The notes beneath the pieces are model-generated. The model saw only the letters and a list, made by a program, of their open reading frames with translations. It made no database searches and had not been told where the DNA came from. A DNA stretch of 64,000 nucleotides from Sphingobium sp. EP60837 (GTDB lineage Bacteria; Pseudomonadota; Alphaproteobacteria; Sphingomonadales; Sphingomonadaceae): the NCBI RefSeq assembly GCF_001658005.1, contig NZ_CP015987.1, forward strand, positions 922,001 through 986,000, in the 5' to 3' direction. Positions 26,245-33,499 of the stretch are shown piece by piece. Position 1 is the first letter of the stretch, and each line of letters opens with the position of its first letter. The position numbers and the translations under genes are program-made.

Positions 26245-26523
26245 TTATTGCCGTCCTCCGGTTGCGGGCCGGGCGAGCAGCTTGACCGCATCTTCGACCA
26301 CGGAATATCCCGTTGGATCACCGATCGCCAAATCGAGCGGCCGCGCGCCCAAGGAGGTGTTGTGGGTGTTTAGGAAGCGGATTGCTTCCTCATGCCCCAG
26401 AAGAACGAATGCAAGATGGGTGATCAAACCCTGCCGCCTCGCCTGGTCAGGAGAAATCCGCGTCTCGCGGTTGACGAACGCTCGTCTTCGCGGGCGTGCG
26501 GGTGTGATGGCGTCCTCCGTCAT
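26245..26523 (-). CDS. Antitoxin-like protein with MbcA/ParS/Xre C-terminal (DUF2384) domain
   Basis: A 92-residue protein. The second half (AFVLLGHEEAIRFLNTHNTSLGARPLDLAIGDPTGYSVVEDAVKLL) follows the DUF2384 pattern in which an LNT-h--LGGRP-DL...G segment interacts with a RES-type toxin. The N-terminal half is short and basic, lacking the usual Xre helix-turn-helix. No RES toxin gene is adjacent, so it is an orphan or has another role. Its ATG overlaps the stop of a tiny upstream frame by ATGA. A weak ribosome-binding site fits coupled translation. Confidence 0.75.
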   Translation of the reverse strand: MTEDAITPARPRRRAFVNRETRISPDQARRQGLITHLAFVLLGHEEAIRFLNTHNTSLGARPLDLAIGDPTGYSVVEDAVKLLARPATGGRQ

Positions 26524-26662
26524 GCGAACAGATGCTTGTGCAGTATCGATTCACTGCCTGCGCCAGCTGGCCGGATGAACGAAATATGATGCCGGGAATA
26601 AAGTTGATTGAGGTCCATGTGAGAATCCCTGGTAAGCGGGAGCGCGATGGTCTCTCAGTCAA
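26520..26662 (-). pseudogene. Relic of a gene related to the 22272 small gene, plus a coupled 32-residue frame
   Basis: On the minus strand, a TTG at 26662 opens a frame reading TERPSRSRL, matching the TERPTRSRL start of the gene at 22272. A deletion of about 4 bases then moves the related part into another frame. There an ATG at 26618 reads MDLNQLYSRHHISF, matching the DLNYLLRREQEEL block. The second frame ends after 32 residues, its stop overlapping the DUF2384-like ATG by ATGA. It may be a decayed paralogue, or the 32-residue product may still be translated as a leader. Confidence 0.5.
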
Positions 26663-26801
26663 GAACGCCTACATTGCTATGTCCTTGATATTTTCCATAT
26701 AGGCTTAATCTGGAATCTTACAACATTTGCGCTGCCGACGGAACCTGCGTGCCGCCCATATGCAGACGCAAATTGCCGGTCGGCAGGCAAATTGGTGGAC
26801 C

Positions 26802-27698
26802 TCAGGTCAAGGTGCGTTTGAACAGCGCCAGCGTCCGGCTCCAGGCGAGATCAGCGGCCGCCTTGTTGAAGCGGGGCGTCGTGTCGTTGTTGAAGCCATG
26901 TTCGGCGCCTTCGTAAGTATAAGCGGTGTACCGTTTGCCCGCCTGCTTGAGCGCTTCCTCATAGGGTGGCCAGCCGGCATTGGTGCGCGCGTCATTGCCG
27001 CCAAAATGGAGCAGCAGTTCGGCGTTTATCTTGGGCACATCGGCCAGCGGCGGGGCGCTGCCGTAGAAGGGCACGGCGGCGCGCAGCTCGGGAAGGCGCG
27101 TCGCCAGCAGATTGGCTATACCGCCGCCGAAGCAGAAGCCGGTCGCGCCCAGCCTGCCATTGCCACCTTCGATCGTCAGCGCGTGGCGCGCGGCGGCGAC
27201 GAAATCCTCACCGATCCTGGCGCGGTCGAGCGTCGCGAACTGCTCGCGCGCTTTGTCCTCGTCCCCCGGATAGCCGCCCAAGGTCGTGAGAGCGTCAGGT
27301 GCGACCGCGATGAAACTATCGACGGCGAGACGGCGGGCGATGTCCTGGATATGCGGGTTGAGCCCGCGATTTTCATGCGCGACGATAATGACGGGCAGTT
27401 TCTTCTTCACCTTTGCAGGCCGTGCGACATAGGCGCGGATGGCGCCATTGCCCTGTGGCGAGGGGATGTCGATCCATGCCGTGCTGATGCGCGGGTCAGC
27501 CGGGGCGATCACCTGGCCGATAGCGAAATCGGGGCTAAGCGCCGTCAGCAGCGCCGTGGCGGCGGCCACGCTGCCCGCATGGACCGCGCATTGGCGCAGG
27601 AAGCCGCGCCGGTCGAGCGCGCCGTGCACATAGGCGTCGAAAAGGTCCAGAACATCGCGGCTGAAATCAGTGCTGACGGGTCGGTCGGTGGCTGACAT
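26802..27698 (-). CDS. Dienelactone hydrolase-family protein, Tat-exported
   Basis: A 298-residue alpha/beta hydrolase of the dienelactone hydrolase type. The catalytic triad is Cys189 (in GFCFGG), Asp236 and His267 (EGAEHGF), with the Cys nucleophile typical of this family. A DRRGFLRQC-like twin-arginine motif at about residues 29-37 and a hydrophobic segment after it indicate Tat export. GGAGTGCCG precedes the ATG. It is the last gene of the cysB-sorA-sorB line, 44 bp after sorB. It probably cleaves an ester or lactone in the periplasm. Confidence 0.87.
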   Translation of the reverse strand: MSATDRPVSTDFSRDVLDLFDAYVHGALDRRGFLRQCAVHAGSVAAATALLTALSPDFAIGQVIAPADPRISTAWIDIPSPQGNGAIRAYVARPAKVKKKLPVIIVAHENRGLNPHIQDIARRLAVDSFIAVAPDALTTLGGYPGDEDKAREQFATLDRARIGEDFVAAARHALTIEGGNGRLGATGFCFGGGIANLLATRLPELRAAVPFYGSAPPLADVPKINAELLLHFGGNDARTNAGWPPYEEALKQAGKRYTAYTYEGAEHGFNNDTTPRFNKAAADLAWSRTLALFKRTLT

Positions 27699-27742
27699 TA
27701 CGGCACTCCAACAAGGGGTGGGGTAAGGGAAAAGCGAGGCGA

Positions 27743-28051
27743 TCAGCCGTGCGTTTGTTGCAGGGCAGCGGTGAGGGCATCGACATCGGCGGGATCGATC
27801 GGCGCGCCATAGACAGTCACCATCTTATTGACGGCGTCTCGCCAGAATTGCGGGCCTTTGCCGCGGGGCTGGGTGGTGATGTAGTCCAGCGAATGGCAGC
27901 CCATGCAATTGTTGACGATGATCTCGCCCTTCGCGCCCGCCAGAGCGAAGGGAACGGTGTCGGCTGGCAGTTCATAATCCCGAGTCCGCGCCGTGGCGGT
28001 AGCTGCAAGCGCGATGAGACCGAGGGCGAGCAGATAGGGCTTGGGGCTCAT
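27743..28051 (-). CDS. sorB: Cytochrome c subunit of sulfite dehydrogenase (SorB-like)
   Basis: A 102-residue exported cytochrome c: signal peptide to about residue 22 and one haem-binding CMGCH at residues 49-53. A Met that could be the second haem ligand lies in the NKMVTVYG segment. Its ATG overlaps the stop of the molybdenum subunit gene by ATGA. In SorAB enzymes, this subunit takes electrons from the molybdenum centre during sulfite oxidation. The symbol rests on order and neighbour rather than on sequence alone. Confidence 0.82.
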   Translation of the reverse strand: MSPKPYLLALGLIALAATATARTRDYELPADTVPFALAGAKGEIIVNNCMGCHSLDYITTQPRGKGPQFWRDAVNKMVTVYGAPIDPADVDALTAALQQTHG

Positions 28052-29247
28052 GCTGCCTTCACTCCGATGGTTTCGACGACATTGCGCATGTAGCCCGCTG
28101 GTTGCCAGCGGGGTGTCAGGGGCTGTGTTTCGCCGTCATGGCCGATGGCCCGGACCTTGATCCGGTGATCGCCAGCGGCGAGGGTGGCGGGCGCGGTCCA
28201 TTCGCGGAAGGAATAGCGGCCAAGATCCTGGCCGAGCCGCGCCTCCTTCCAGTTGGCGCCGTCGTCCAGTGACAGTTCGACGCGGGCGATGCCGGTGCCG
28301 CCGTTGAAGGCGATGCCCCGGAAGGTGACGGGGCGGCCCGCGCGAATCCGGTTGCCATCCTTGTGGCTGGTGACGAAGGAGCGGATATTGAACCGGCCGA
28401 TAGGCTTGGTCTTGTCCGGCTTTTGCCCAGGCGCCACGCAATTGCAGTCATTGTCGGGGATGCGATAGGCGGTCTTCATCCAATAGCCGTCATATTGCGC
28501 ATCGACGACATTGATCTCGTGGAGATGCTTGACCCAATAGGTGCCATAATAGCCCGGCACAATGAGGCGGAGCGGATAGCCGTTGAGGAAGGGCAGGTCG
28601 GCCCCGTTCATGGCCCAGGCGACCATGACATCGCCATCGCGGGCGTGGTCGATGTCGAGCGCCTTAATGAAATCCGGAATGCTGTCGGAGGGCGGCGTAT
28701 CGAGGCCGTTGAAGGTCACCTGCCGCGCGCCTTGCCGAACGCCCGCGCGGTCGAGCAGCGCCTTTAGCGGCACGCCCAGCCAACGGGCGTTGCCCATGGC
28801 CCCATTGCCCAGCTGCCCGCCGCCGACGCGGGGATCGGAAAAGCCGCGGCTGTTGCCCGAACATTGATTGACAGCAACGATCTCCTGCCTCGGAAAATCG
28901 CGCTTCAACGCTGCCAGCGAGAGCGACAAGGGCTTACCCACATGGCCGCCGATGGTCAGGCGAAACTGGGCGTGGTCGATAGCGGTGGGCAGGCCCGACA
29001 GATGATAGCGCACGAAAAAGGCGTCATTGGGGGTGAGCAGCCCCTGATTGAAGATCTCGAACGGCGTTTCGAGCTGCGGCGGGCGCATGGTGAGGCCGAT
29101 GAGCGGGCGCTTTTGCGGCAGTTGGACCAGGGGCCGTTCGCCATTGTCGAAGGGCAGGCGCACGGTGGACGCCCGCGCAAGGCCCGGCGCGGTGATCAGC
29201 ATGCCCGCCGCTGCGCTGACGAATTGCCGTCGATTGATGTTGTTCAT
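28048..29247 (-). CDS. sorA: Molybdopterin-dependent sulfite oxidase/dehydrogenase, catalytic subunit (SorA-like)
   Basis: A 399-residue protein of the sulfite oxidase family. A twin-arginine signal (NRRQFVSAAAG) at the N-terminus marks export of the folded molybdoprotein. The molybdenum-ligating Cys is Cys129 in NQCSGNSRG. A C-terminal Ig-like dimerisation domain (about residues 290-399, with VELSLDDGANWKEA) completes the layout. It oxidises sulfite to sulfate in the periplasm and passes electrons to the cytochrome encoded next. The cysB-type regulator ends 40 bp upstream on the same strand, which ties the enzyme to sulfur control. Confidence 0.9.
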   Translation of the reverse strand: MNNINRRQFVSAAAGMLITAPGLARASTVRLPFDNGERPLVQLPQKRPLIGLTMRPPQLETPFEIFNQGLLTPNDAFFVRYHLSGLPTAIDHAQFRLTIGGHVGKPLSLSLAALKRDFPRQEIVAVNQCSGNSRGFSDPRVGGGQLGNGAMGNARWLGVPLKALLDRAGVRQGARQVTFNGLDTPPSDSIPDFIKALDIDHARDGDVMVAWAMNGADLPFLNGYPLRLIVPGYYGTYWVKHLHEINVVDAQYDGYWMKTAYRIPDNDCNCVAPGQKPDKTKPIGRFNIRSFVTSHKDGNRIRAGRPVTFRGIAFNGGTGIARVELSLDDGANWKEARLGQDLGRYSFREWTAPATLAAGDHRIKVRAIGHDGETQPLTPRWQPAGYMRNVVETIGVKAA

Positions 29248-29287
29248 GGTCGTTACTCGTTAAGGATGTCGGAAAAGATATTCCTCT

Positions 29288-30286
29288 TCAGGCGCTGAGT
29301 CTTTGCGCTTGTAGATCGGCGCGATCGGCAAAGCTCAGCAGCGGTGCGGCGCGTTCCTGGCTCGGCCGACGCTTCACACCTGCCAGCACGGCCGCGTCGA
29401 GATGGGGCGCGAGCATCTCCATCAACTGATAAGCATAGTTGCGGAGCAGCGATCCCTTGAGCGTCGCGATCTTGGTCACGCTGGGTTGGAAGAAGCGGTT
29501 TGAGCCCGGCAGCACCATCAGAGAGTCGCCCGGCCCGCTGCTGACGGCCATTTGCGATACGATGCCGACACCCATGCCCAATCGGACATAAGTCTTGATC
29601 ACATCGGCATCCATGGCGGTGAGCCGGATGTCCGGTTCTATACCCGCCCTTTCATAGGCTTCGTTGATCTGCGATCGGCCGGAAAATTCGGGATTATAAG
29701 TGATGATGGGATAGCGGGCCGTGTCGGCCAGCGAGACATGCTCGGCGCGGGCCAGCGGATGATCGGGCGGGACGATCACGACATGCTCCCAGCTGAAGCA
29801 GGGATAGGTTTGCAGTTCAGGATAGTCATCCACCGCTTCGGTCGCGACGCCGATATCCGCTTCGCCCCGCAGCACCAGATCGACCACATAGCGCGGCGTG
29901 CCCTGCCGCAATTCGATCTCCACCTCCGGAAAACGCTCGCTAAAGCGCAGGAGAACCGGGGGGAGGACATAATTGGCCTGATTGTGCGTGGTCGCGACGA
30001 CCAGGCGGCCCTTATCCTCCTGCACGAACTGTTCGGACAGGCGCTTGAGGTTGTCCGCCTGGTGAAGCAGCTTGTCGATCAGTTGGGCGGCATTTTCCCC
30101 CGCCTTGGTCAGGCCGGTGAGACGCTTGCCGCGACGAACGAAAATATCGACCTTCAGTTCAGCTTCCAATTCCTTGATCTGCTTGCTGACGCCGGATTGC
30201 GATGTGGAGAGCCGGTTCGCGACCTCGGTCAGGTTGAGATTATGCTGGATCGCCGTGCGAACATAGCGGAGCTGTTGAAAGTTCAT
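29288..30286 (-). CDS. cysB: CysB-type LysR-family regulator of sulfur metabolism
   Basis: A 332-residue LysR-type regulator. The helix-turn-helix is within residues 1-60 (MNFQQLRYVRTAIQHNLNLTEVANRLS, then TSQSGVSKQIKELE), nearly canonical for CysB/Cbl rather than generic LysR proteins. A periplasmic-binding-like effector domain spans about residues 90-300, where CysB proteins bind sulfate, thiosulfate or acetylserine analogues. It is followed by sorA and sorB in one apparent unit, so it probably controls sulfite oxidation and nearby organosulfur genes. It is divergent from a cytochrome c gene. Confidence 0.9.
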   Translation of the reverse strand: MNFQQLRYVRTAIQHNLNLTEVANRLSTSQSGVSKQIKELEAELKVDIFVRRGKRLTGLTKAGENAAQLIDKLLHQADNLKRLSEQFVQEDKGRLVVATTHNQANYVLPPVLLRFSERFPEVEIELRQGTPRYVVDLVLRGEADIGVATEAVDDYPELQTYPCFSWEHVVIVPPDHPLARAEHVSLADTARYPIITYNPEFSGRSQINEAYERAGIEPDIRLTAMDADVIKTYVRLGMGVGIVSQMAVSSGPGDSLMVLPGSNRFFQPSVTKIATLKGSLLRNYAYQLMEMLAPHLDAAVLAGVKRRPSQERAAPLLSFADRADLQAQRLSA

Positions 30287-30679
30287 GGACGCCCGACCCC
30301 GCCGATAGCGAGCCGCACGATGGCGAAGGCCGAAGCCTTATCCCTGCAAAGCTGTATCACCCCTGTTTCCCCTGATCATATTGTTTGAGGCATCCAAGGC
30401 AGGGTAGCTTTATTTACAACTTAAATGATTGAGAAACACTGTGTTGGCAAGAGAGGGGCCACGCTTTGCGCTAAAGGTATTCCGCGAACGGGCGTTTCCC
30501 AGGCTCTTAAAAAACCGTCTATTATCATAGGTTTGTATAGATTCAGTTCGCTACTGAAGGCTTGCCCGCAGCTTTCCTTTAGGCCCAACGAGAATATCTA
30601 ACGTCCCTTTCCTTGGTTGGATGTCGATCTGCCGCACCTAAAAAGCGTGGCGTTGCCATCCGGAGGATTTTGTCAGGAC
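30287..30679. other. Divergent regulatory region without a gene
   Basis: This 393-bp gap separates cysB (leftward) from the cytochrome c gene (rightward). An AACC-GT-CTAT-TATC-ATAG-GTTT inverted repeat lies near 30509-30531, and A/T-rich blocks at 30405-30435 may be promoter elements. The repeat could be a CysB or other operator; no reading frame here looks real. Confidence 0.45.
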
Positions 30680-31153
30680 ATGAAGATCGCGCTTGCCGCA
30701 ATTATAGGAACTTTGGCTTGCGCCGCGGGAGCGGCCGCATTGCCGGACGAGCAATCCCAGCTGCCAATCAAGGAGTTTATGGGCCATGTGATGCAGCGCA
30801 ATGCCGAGCAGTTGTGGCAATGGACCGCGCTGGAAACAGACGTTCATGGCGAGCGATCCGGAAAGCCCGTGACGGAGGAGGATTGGGAGAATGCGGAGAG
30901 CGATGCGCTGACGCTGCAGCAACTCAGCTACGCGCTGGAGCATTCGGCCTACCGTATTGCGGATGTTGAGTGGGACAAGCATCTGATTGCCTTCAGGGAA
31001 ACGGCGAGCGCCAGTGCCGATGCGGCCGAGCGCAAAGACTTCGCGGCGGTGCAAAGCGCGGGCGACCGGATCAATGCGCAGTGCGTCGCATGCCACCTGA
31101 CCTTCGCACCGGATATCGAGGCGCCGCCGCCCCCGCTGCCGGAAGGCTTCTGA
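30680..31153 (+). CDS. Exported cytochrome c-type protein
   Basis: A 157-residue protein with a signal peptide (MKIALAAIIGTLACAAGAAA), a mostly helical body and a C-terminal haem site CVACH at residues 135-139. The placement near the C-terminus fits four-helix cytochromes c-prime-like proteins. The fifth helix is followed by a Pro-rich tail. It could accept electrons in the periplasm for the nearby oxidoreductases, although no direct evidence ties it to SorAB. The start is set at the Met preceding the signal peptide; the frame opens at 30617. Confidence 0.75.
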   Translation: MKIALAAIIGTLACAAGAAALPDEQSQLPIKEFMGHVMQRNAEQLWQWTALETDVHGERSGKPVTEEDWENAESDALTLQQLSYALEHSAYRIADVEWDKHLIAFRETASASADAAERKDFAAVQSAGDRINAQCVACHLTFAPDIEAPPPPLPEGF

Positions 31154-31303
31154 TAGGAGAACGAGGCCAGGCGAAGACATTGCGGGGCGGACTGCGTCGG
31201 TTGAGGAGGTCCGCTCGCAGACGCGGTTCCTGAAATAGGTCCTGTCCAAGGGAAAACTGGCCGACCCCGAAATTTGGGCCGGCCAGATGCAATGAGGCAG
31301 TAT

Positions 31304-32287
31304 CTAGCGGGCGATGACTGGCCGGTCGGTGGGCACACCGACAGCGCCCCCGCCGAAAGGCCCGTTATTTTCGACGCAGACCCGCTCGACACGTTCGTGC
31401 AGCAGCGGCTGGCCAGGCCGGTTGGCGGGCTTCACATCATAATGCCAGCCGTCCGGCTTGTCGGCTTCGGTGTAGCGCTTGACCGGGATCGTCGCGGTCC
31501 AGGGACGCGAATAGACGGTCGGGTCGGTGAAGGTCGCGACATAGTTGAAGCCGCTGCCCTTGGCATCGAAGATATAGCGTTCGGTCGCGCGGCCATTTTC
31601 GCTGATGAAATCGCCATAGCGGCCGAACAGCGCCTTGCCATTCTGGTTCTGCACATCGACGATCAGCGTATTGCCTTCCCAATGACCGCGCGCATCCCCA
31701 TTCCATAATTTGATGGCGCCGGGCAGATGCGGCCGGTTGTCGAGAGGGATGATCCGCGTGCCGGAATCGAACAGGAAGACGACATAGTTGGGGAACTGGC
31801 GGATCTCGAAGCCGTGCCACATGAAGGATTTGGGCACGCCCGCCGGTGCGCAGCGCGCCAGCGGCTCAATGTAGCGCGGCTTGTCCGGGTTCGGGAAATT
31901 CTTGGCGAAATCCTCCTGCAGCGCACGGGCGGCGGGGAGGTAGGGGATTTGGCCGTCCACCGGGTCGGACACGCGGCTCGGCGCGCGTTGGTTGCGGGGC
32001 AGGTTCGCCGAGTCCGAAGGTTCTCCGGGCGGTCCGGCCTGCGGGTCGGTGAAGTTGCTGTGGTTAGAGATGGTGTTGGAATAGAAGCCGGAAATGTCAG
32101 GCTGGCCGTCCGCCAGCTTGGCTCCGGTCCAGGCGCCGGAAGCGATCACCGGCACCTGCTTTTGCCAGCGAATGCCGCCGCCATTGCCAGCGACGCGCGG
32201 CTGGGCGGGAGTGGCTTCGGGCGTTTGGGCGTGGGCTGCGGGGGCGAGCGCCAGCAGCGCGCAGAGCGCAATCTTGCTCGGTCTCAT
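31304..32287 (-). CDS. Secreted protein of unknown function, paralogue A
   Basis: A 327-residue exported protein (signal peptide ending near residue 20, AHAQ). The domain begins GQPDISGFYSN and contains the recurring block GHWEGNTLIVDVQNQNGK, followed by GRYGDFISENG and a long beta-rich segment. The upstream neighbour has the same skeleton (DGHPDFAGIWQT, AKWDGDTLVVDVTGF), so the two are diverged duplicates of one family that occurs beside DUF6152 proteins. No catalytic motif is recognisable. Its ATG overlaps the neighbour's stop by ATGA. It is last in the operon that begins with the rhodanese-propeller gene. Confidence 0.72.
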   Translation of the reverse strand: MRPSKIALCALLALAPAAHAQTPEATPAQPRVAGNGGGIRWQKQVPVIASGAWTGAKLADGQPDISGFYSNTISNHSNFTDPQAGPPGEPSDSANLPRNQRAPSRVSDPVDGQIPYLPAARALQEDFAKNFPNPDKPRYIEPLARCAPAGVPKSFMWHGFEIRQFPNYVVFLFDSGTRIIPLDNRPHLPGAIKLWNGDARGHWEGNTLIVDVQNQNGKALFGRYGDFISENGRATERYIFDAKGSGFNYVATFTDPTVYSRPWTATIPVKRYTEADKPDGWHYDVKPANRPGQPLLHERVERVCVENNGPFGGGAVGVPTDRPVIAR

Positions 32288-33072
32288 TTGACCTCCTTGT
32301 GCGGATAGGCCTGCTCATAGGGCAGGGTGAAGCAATAATCCTCGATCAGCTGGAAATTCTTGTCGCGTCGGCGATTGAGCAGCAGTTCGATCGACCAGGG
32401 CTTGGTGAAGACTTTGGGGTCCTCGATCGTGGCGCGATAGCTGATCGTGTCCTTGTCGACGAAGCTCCAGCGCTCGACCACATGCAGGGCGTCGCTGTGA
32501 TAATTGCCCGCGCGGTCGAGCCAGGTTTCCTCATTGAAGCCGGTCACGTCCACGACCAGCGTGTCGCCGTCCCATTTGGCGCGGGAGTCGCCCAGATAAT
32601 AGCCGTCCTCGGTATCGGTCTGATGGCCGGTGCCATTGGTGAAGATGGTGCGGACCTGATGGCCGAACTGGTGGACGAGCGTCAGATCGCTGTCGCGCTG
32701 AAAGATCTGGAAGGGCGCGGGATAATAGATGCCGCGCGGCGTCCCTTGCACCCAGCATTTGAGGCGGGGATCATCCTTCTCGCGCGCGGCGAAGTTGCGC
32801 TGCTTTTGCGCGAGCGCCTCGGGGCGATAGGGGATCGAGCCGCCCTCCACCACGCCAGGCCCCGGAGGCGCATCCTGGCGTCCGGCATGCGGCTCCAGGT
32901 CGTAATCGGCCTCGCTCAACGTCTGCCAGATGCCCGCGAAATCGGGATGGCCGTCCGCGCGGCGCGGGATTTGGCTGCCGGTCTGCGCGCTTGCCGCCGT
33001 TCCGGTGAAGGCGATCGCCAGCAGCGCGGTCGCGGCGGCGAGGCGGCGGGCTCTTGTCATCAGTTGTCCCAT
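32284..33072 (-). CDS. Secreted protein of unknown function, paralogue B
   Basis: A 262-residue exported protein with a signal peptide (residues 1-30, ending AASAQ) and the family block AKWDGDTLVVDVTGFNEETWLDR, matching paralogue A. The start is placed at ATG 33072, with GAGGCG at suitable spacing just after the DUF6152 stop; the open frame runs further over that gene. A second Met four codons on is an alternative. It likely binds or processes a hydrophobic compound in the periplasm, which is inference from the operon's TBDR. Confidence 0.72.
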   Translation of the reverse strand: MGQLMTRARRLAAATALLAIAFTGTAASAQTGSQIPRRADGHPDFAGIWQTLSEADYDLEPHAGRQDAPPGPGVVEGGSIPYRPEALAQKQRNFAAREKDDPRLKCWVQGTPRGIYYPAPFQIFQRDSDLTLVHQFGHQVRTIFTNGTGHQTDTEDGYYLGDSRAKWDGDTLVVDVTGFNEETWLDRAGNYHSDALHVVERWSFVDKDTISYRATIEDPKVFTKPWSIELLLNRRRDKNFQLIEDYCFTLPYEQAYPHKEVK

Positions 33073-33073
33073 C

Positions 33074-33490
33074 TCAGCGCCTCGTCGGTGCATCGGGGGC
33101 GCTGCCGGTCTGGACCTTGCGGCCGCTGTCCAGCGTGATGGTGGCGGCATAGCCGAAAGGACCGCCATTCTTGGCGCGATAGCCCGCGATGCGGATGTTG
33201 GTGCCGGGGCTGACATCCTCTTTGCTGAGGCCATTGGTACGCAGCGAGCTGGGCGTGCCGAACTCGAAGCCCCAGTTGGTCACCGATCCGTCCTTGTTCT
33301 TGACGTCCAGATAGATCCAGCTGTGCGGATTGACGAAGCGCGCCTTGGTGACGACGCCCTGGATGGCGACGGGCTTTGCGGAATCGAACTCGGCCGCAAA
33401 GGCGTGGTGGGCGACGCTTTGGGTTGCCGAGCCGCCTACCGCTAGTAGCAAGGCGGTCACGGCAATGGTGCGCCAGTGTTGATAAGCCAT
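33074..33490 (-). CDS. DUF6152 family secreted protein
   Basis: A 138-residue exported protein. After a signal peptide of about 27 residues comes HHAFAAEFDSAKPVAIQGVVT, then NPHSWIYLDVKNKDGSV and a Gly-rich end. The HH-F-AEFD start and the NPHSW core are the DUF6152 signature, with a beta-barrel-like fold predicted. Histidines and the NPHSW motif could bind metal. GAGGAGGCTTC precedes the start. Members commonly sit in TBDR operons, as here. Function unknown. Confidence 0.83.
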   Translation of the reverse strand: MAYQHWRTIAVTALLLAVGGSATQSVAHHAFAAEFDSAKPVAIQGVVTKARFVNPHSWIYLDVKNKDGSVTNWGFEFGTPSSLRTNGLSKEDVSPGTNIRIAGYRAKNGGPFGYAATITLDSGRKVQTGSAPDAPTRR

Positions 33491-33499
33491 GAAGCCTCC

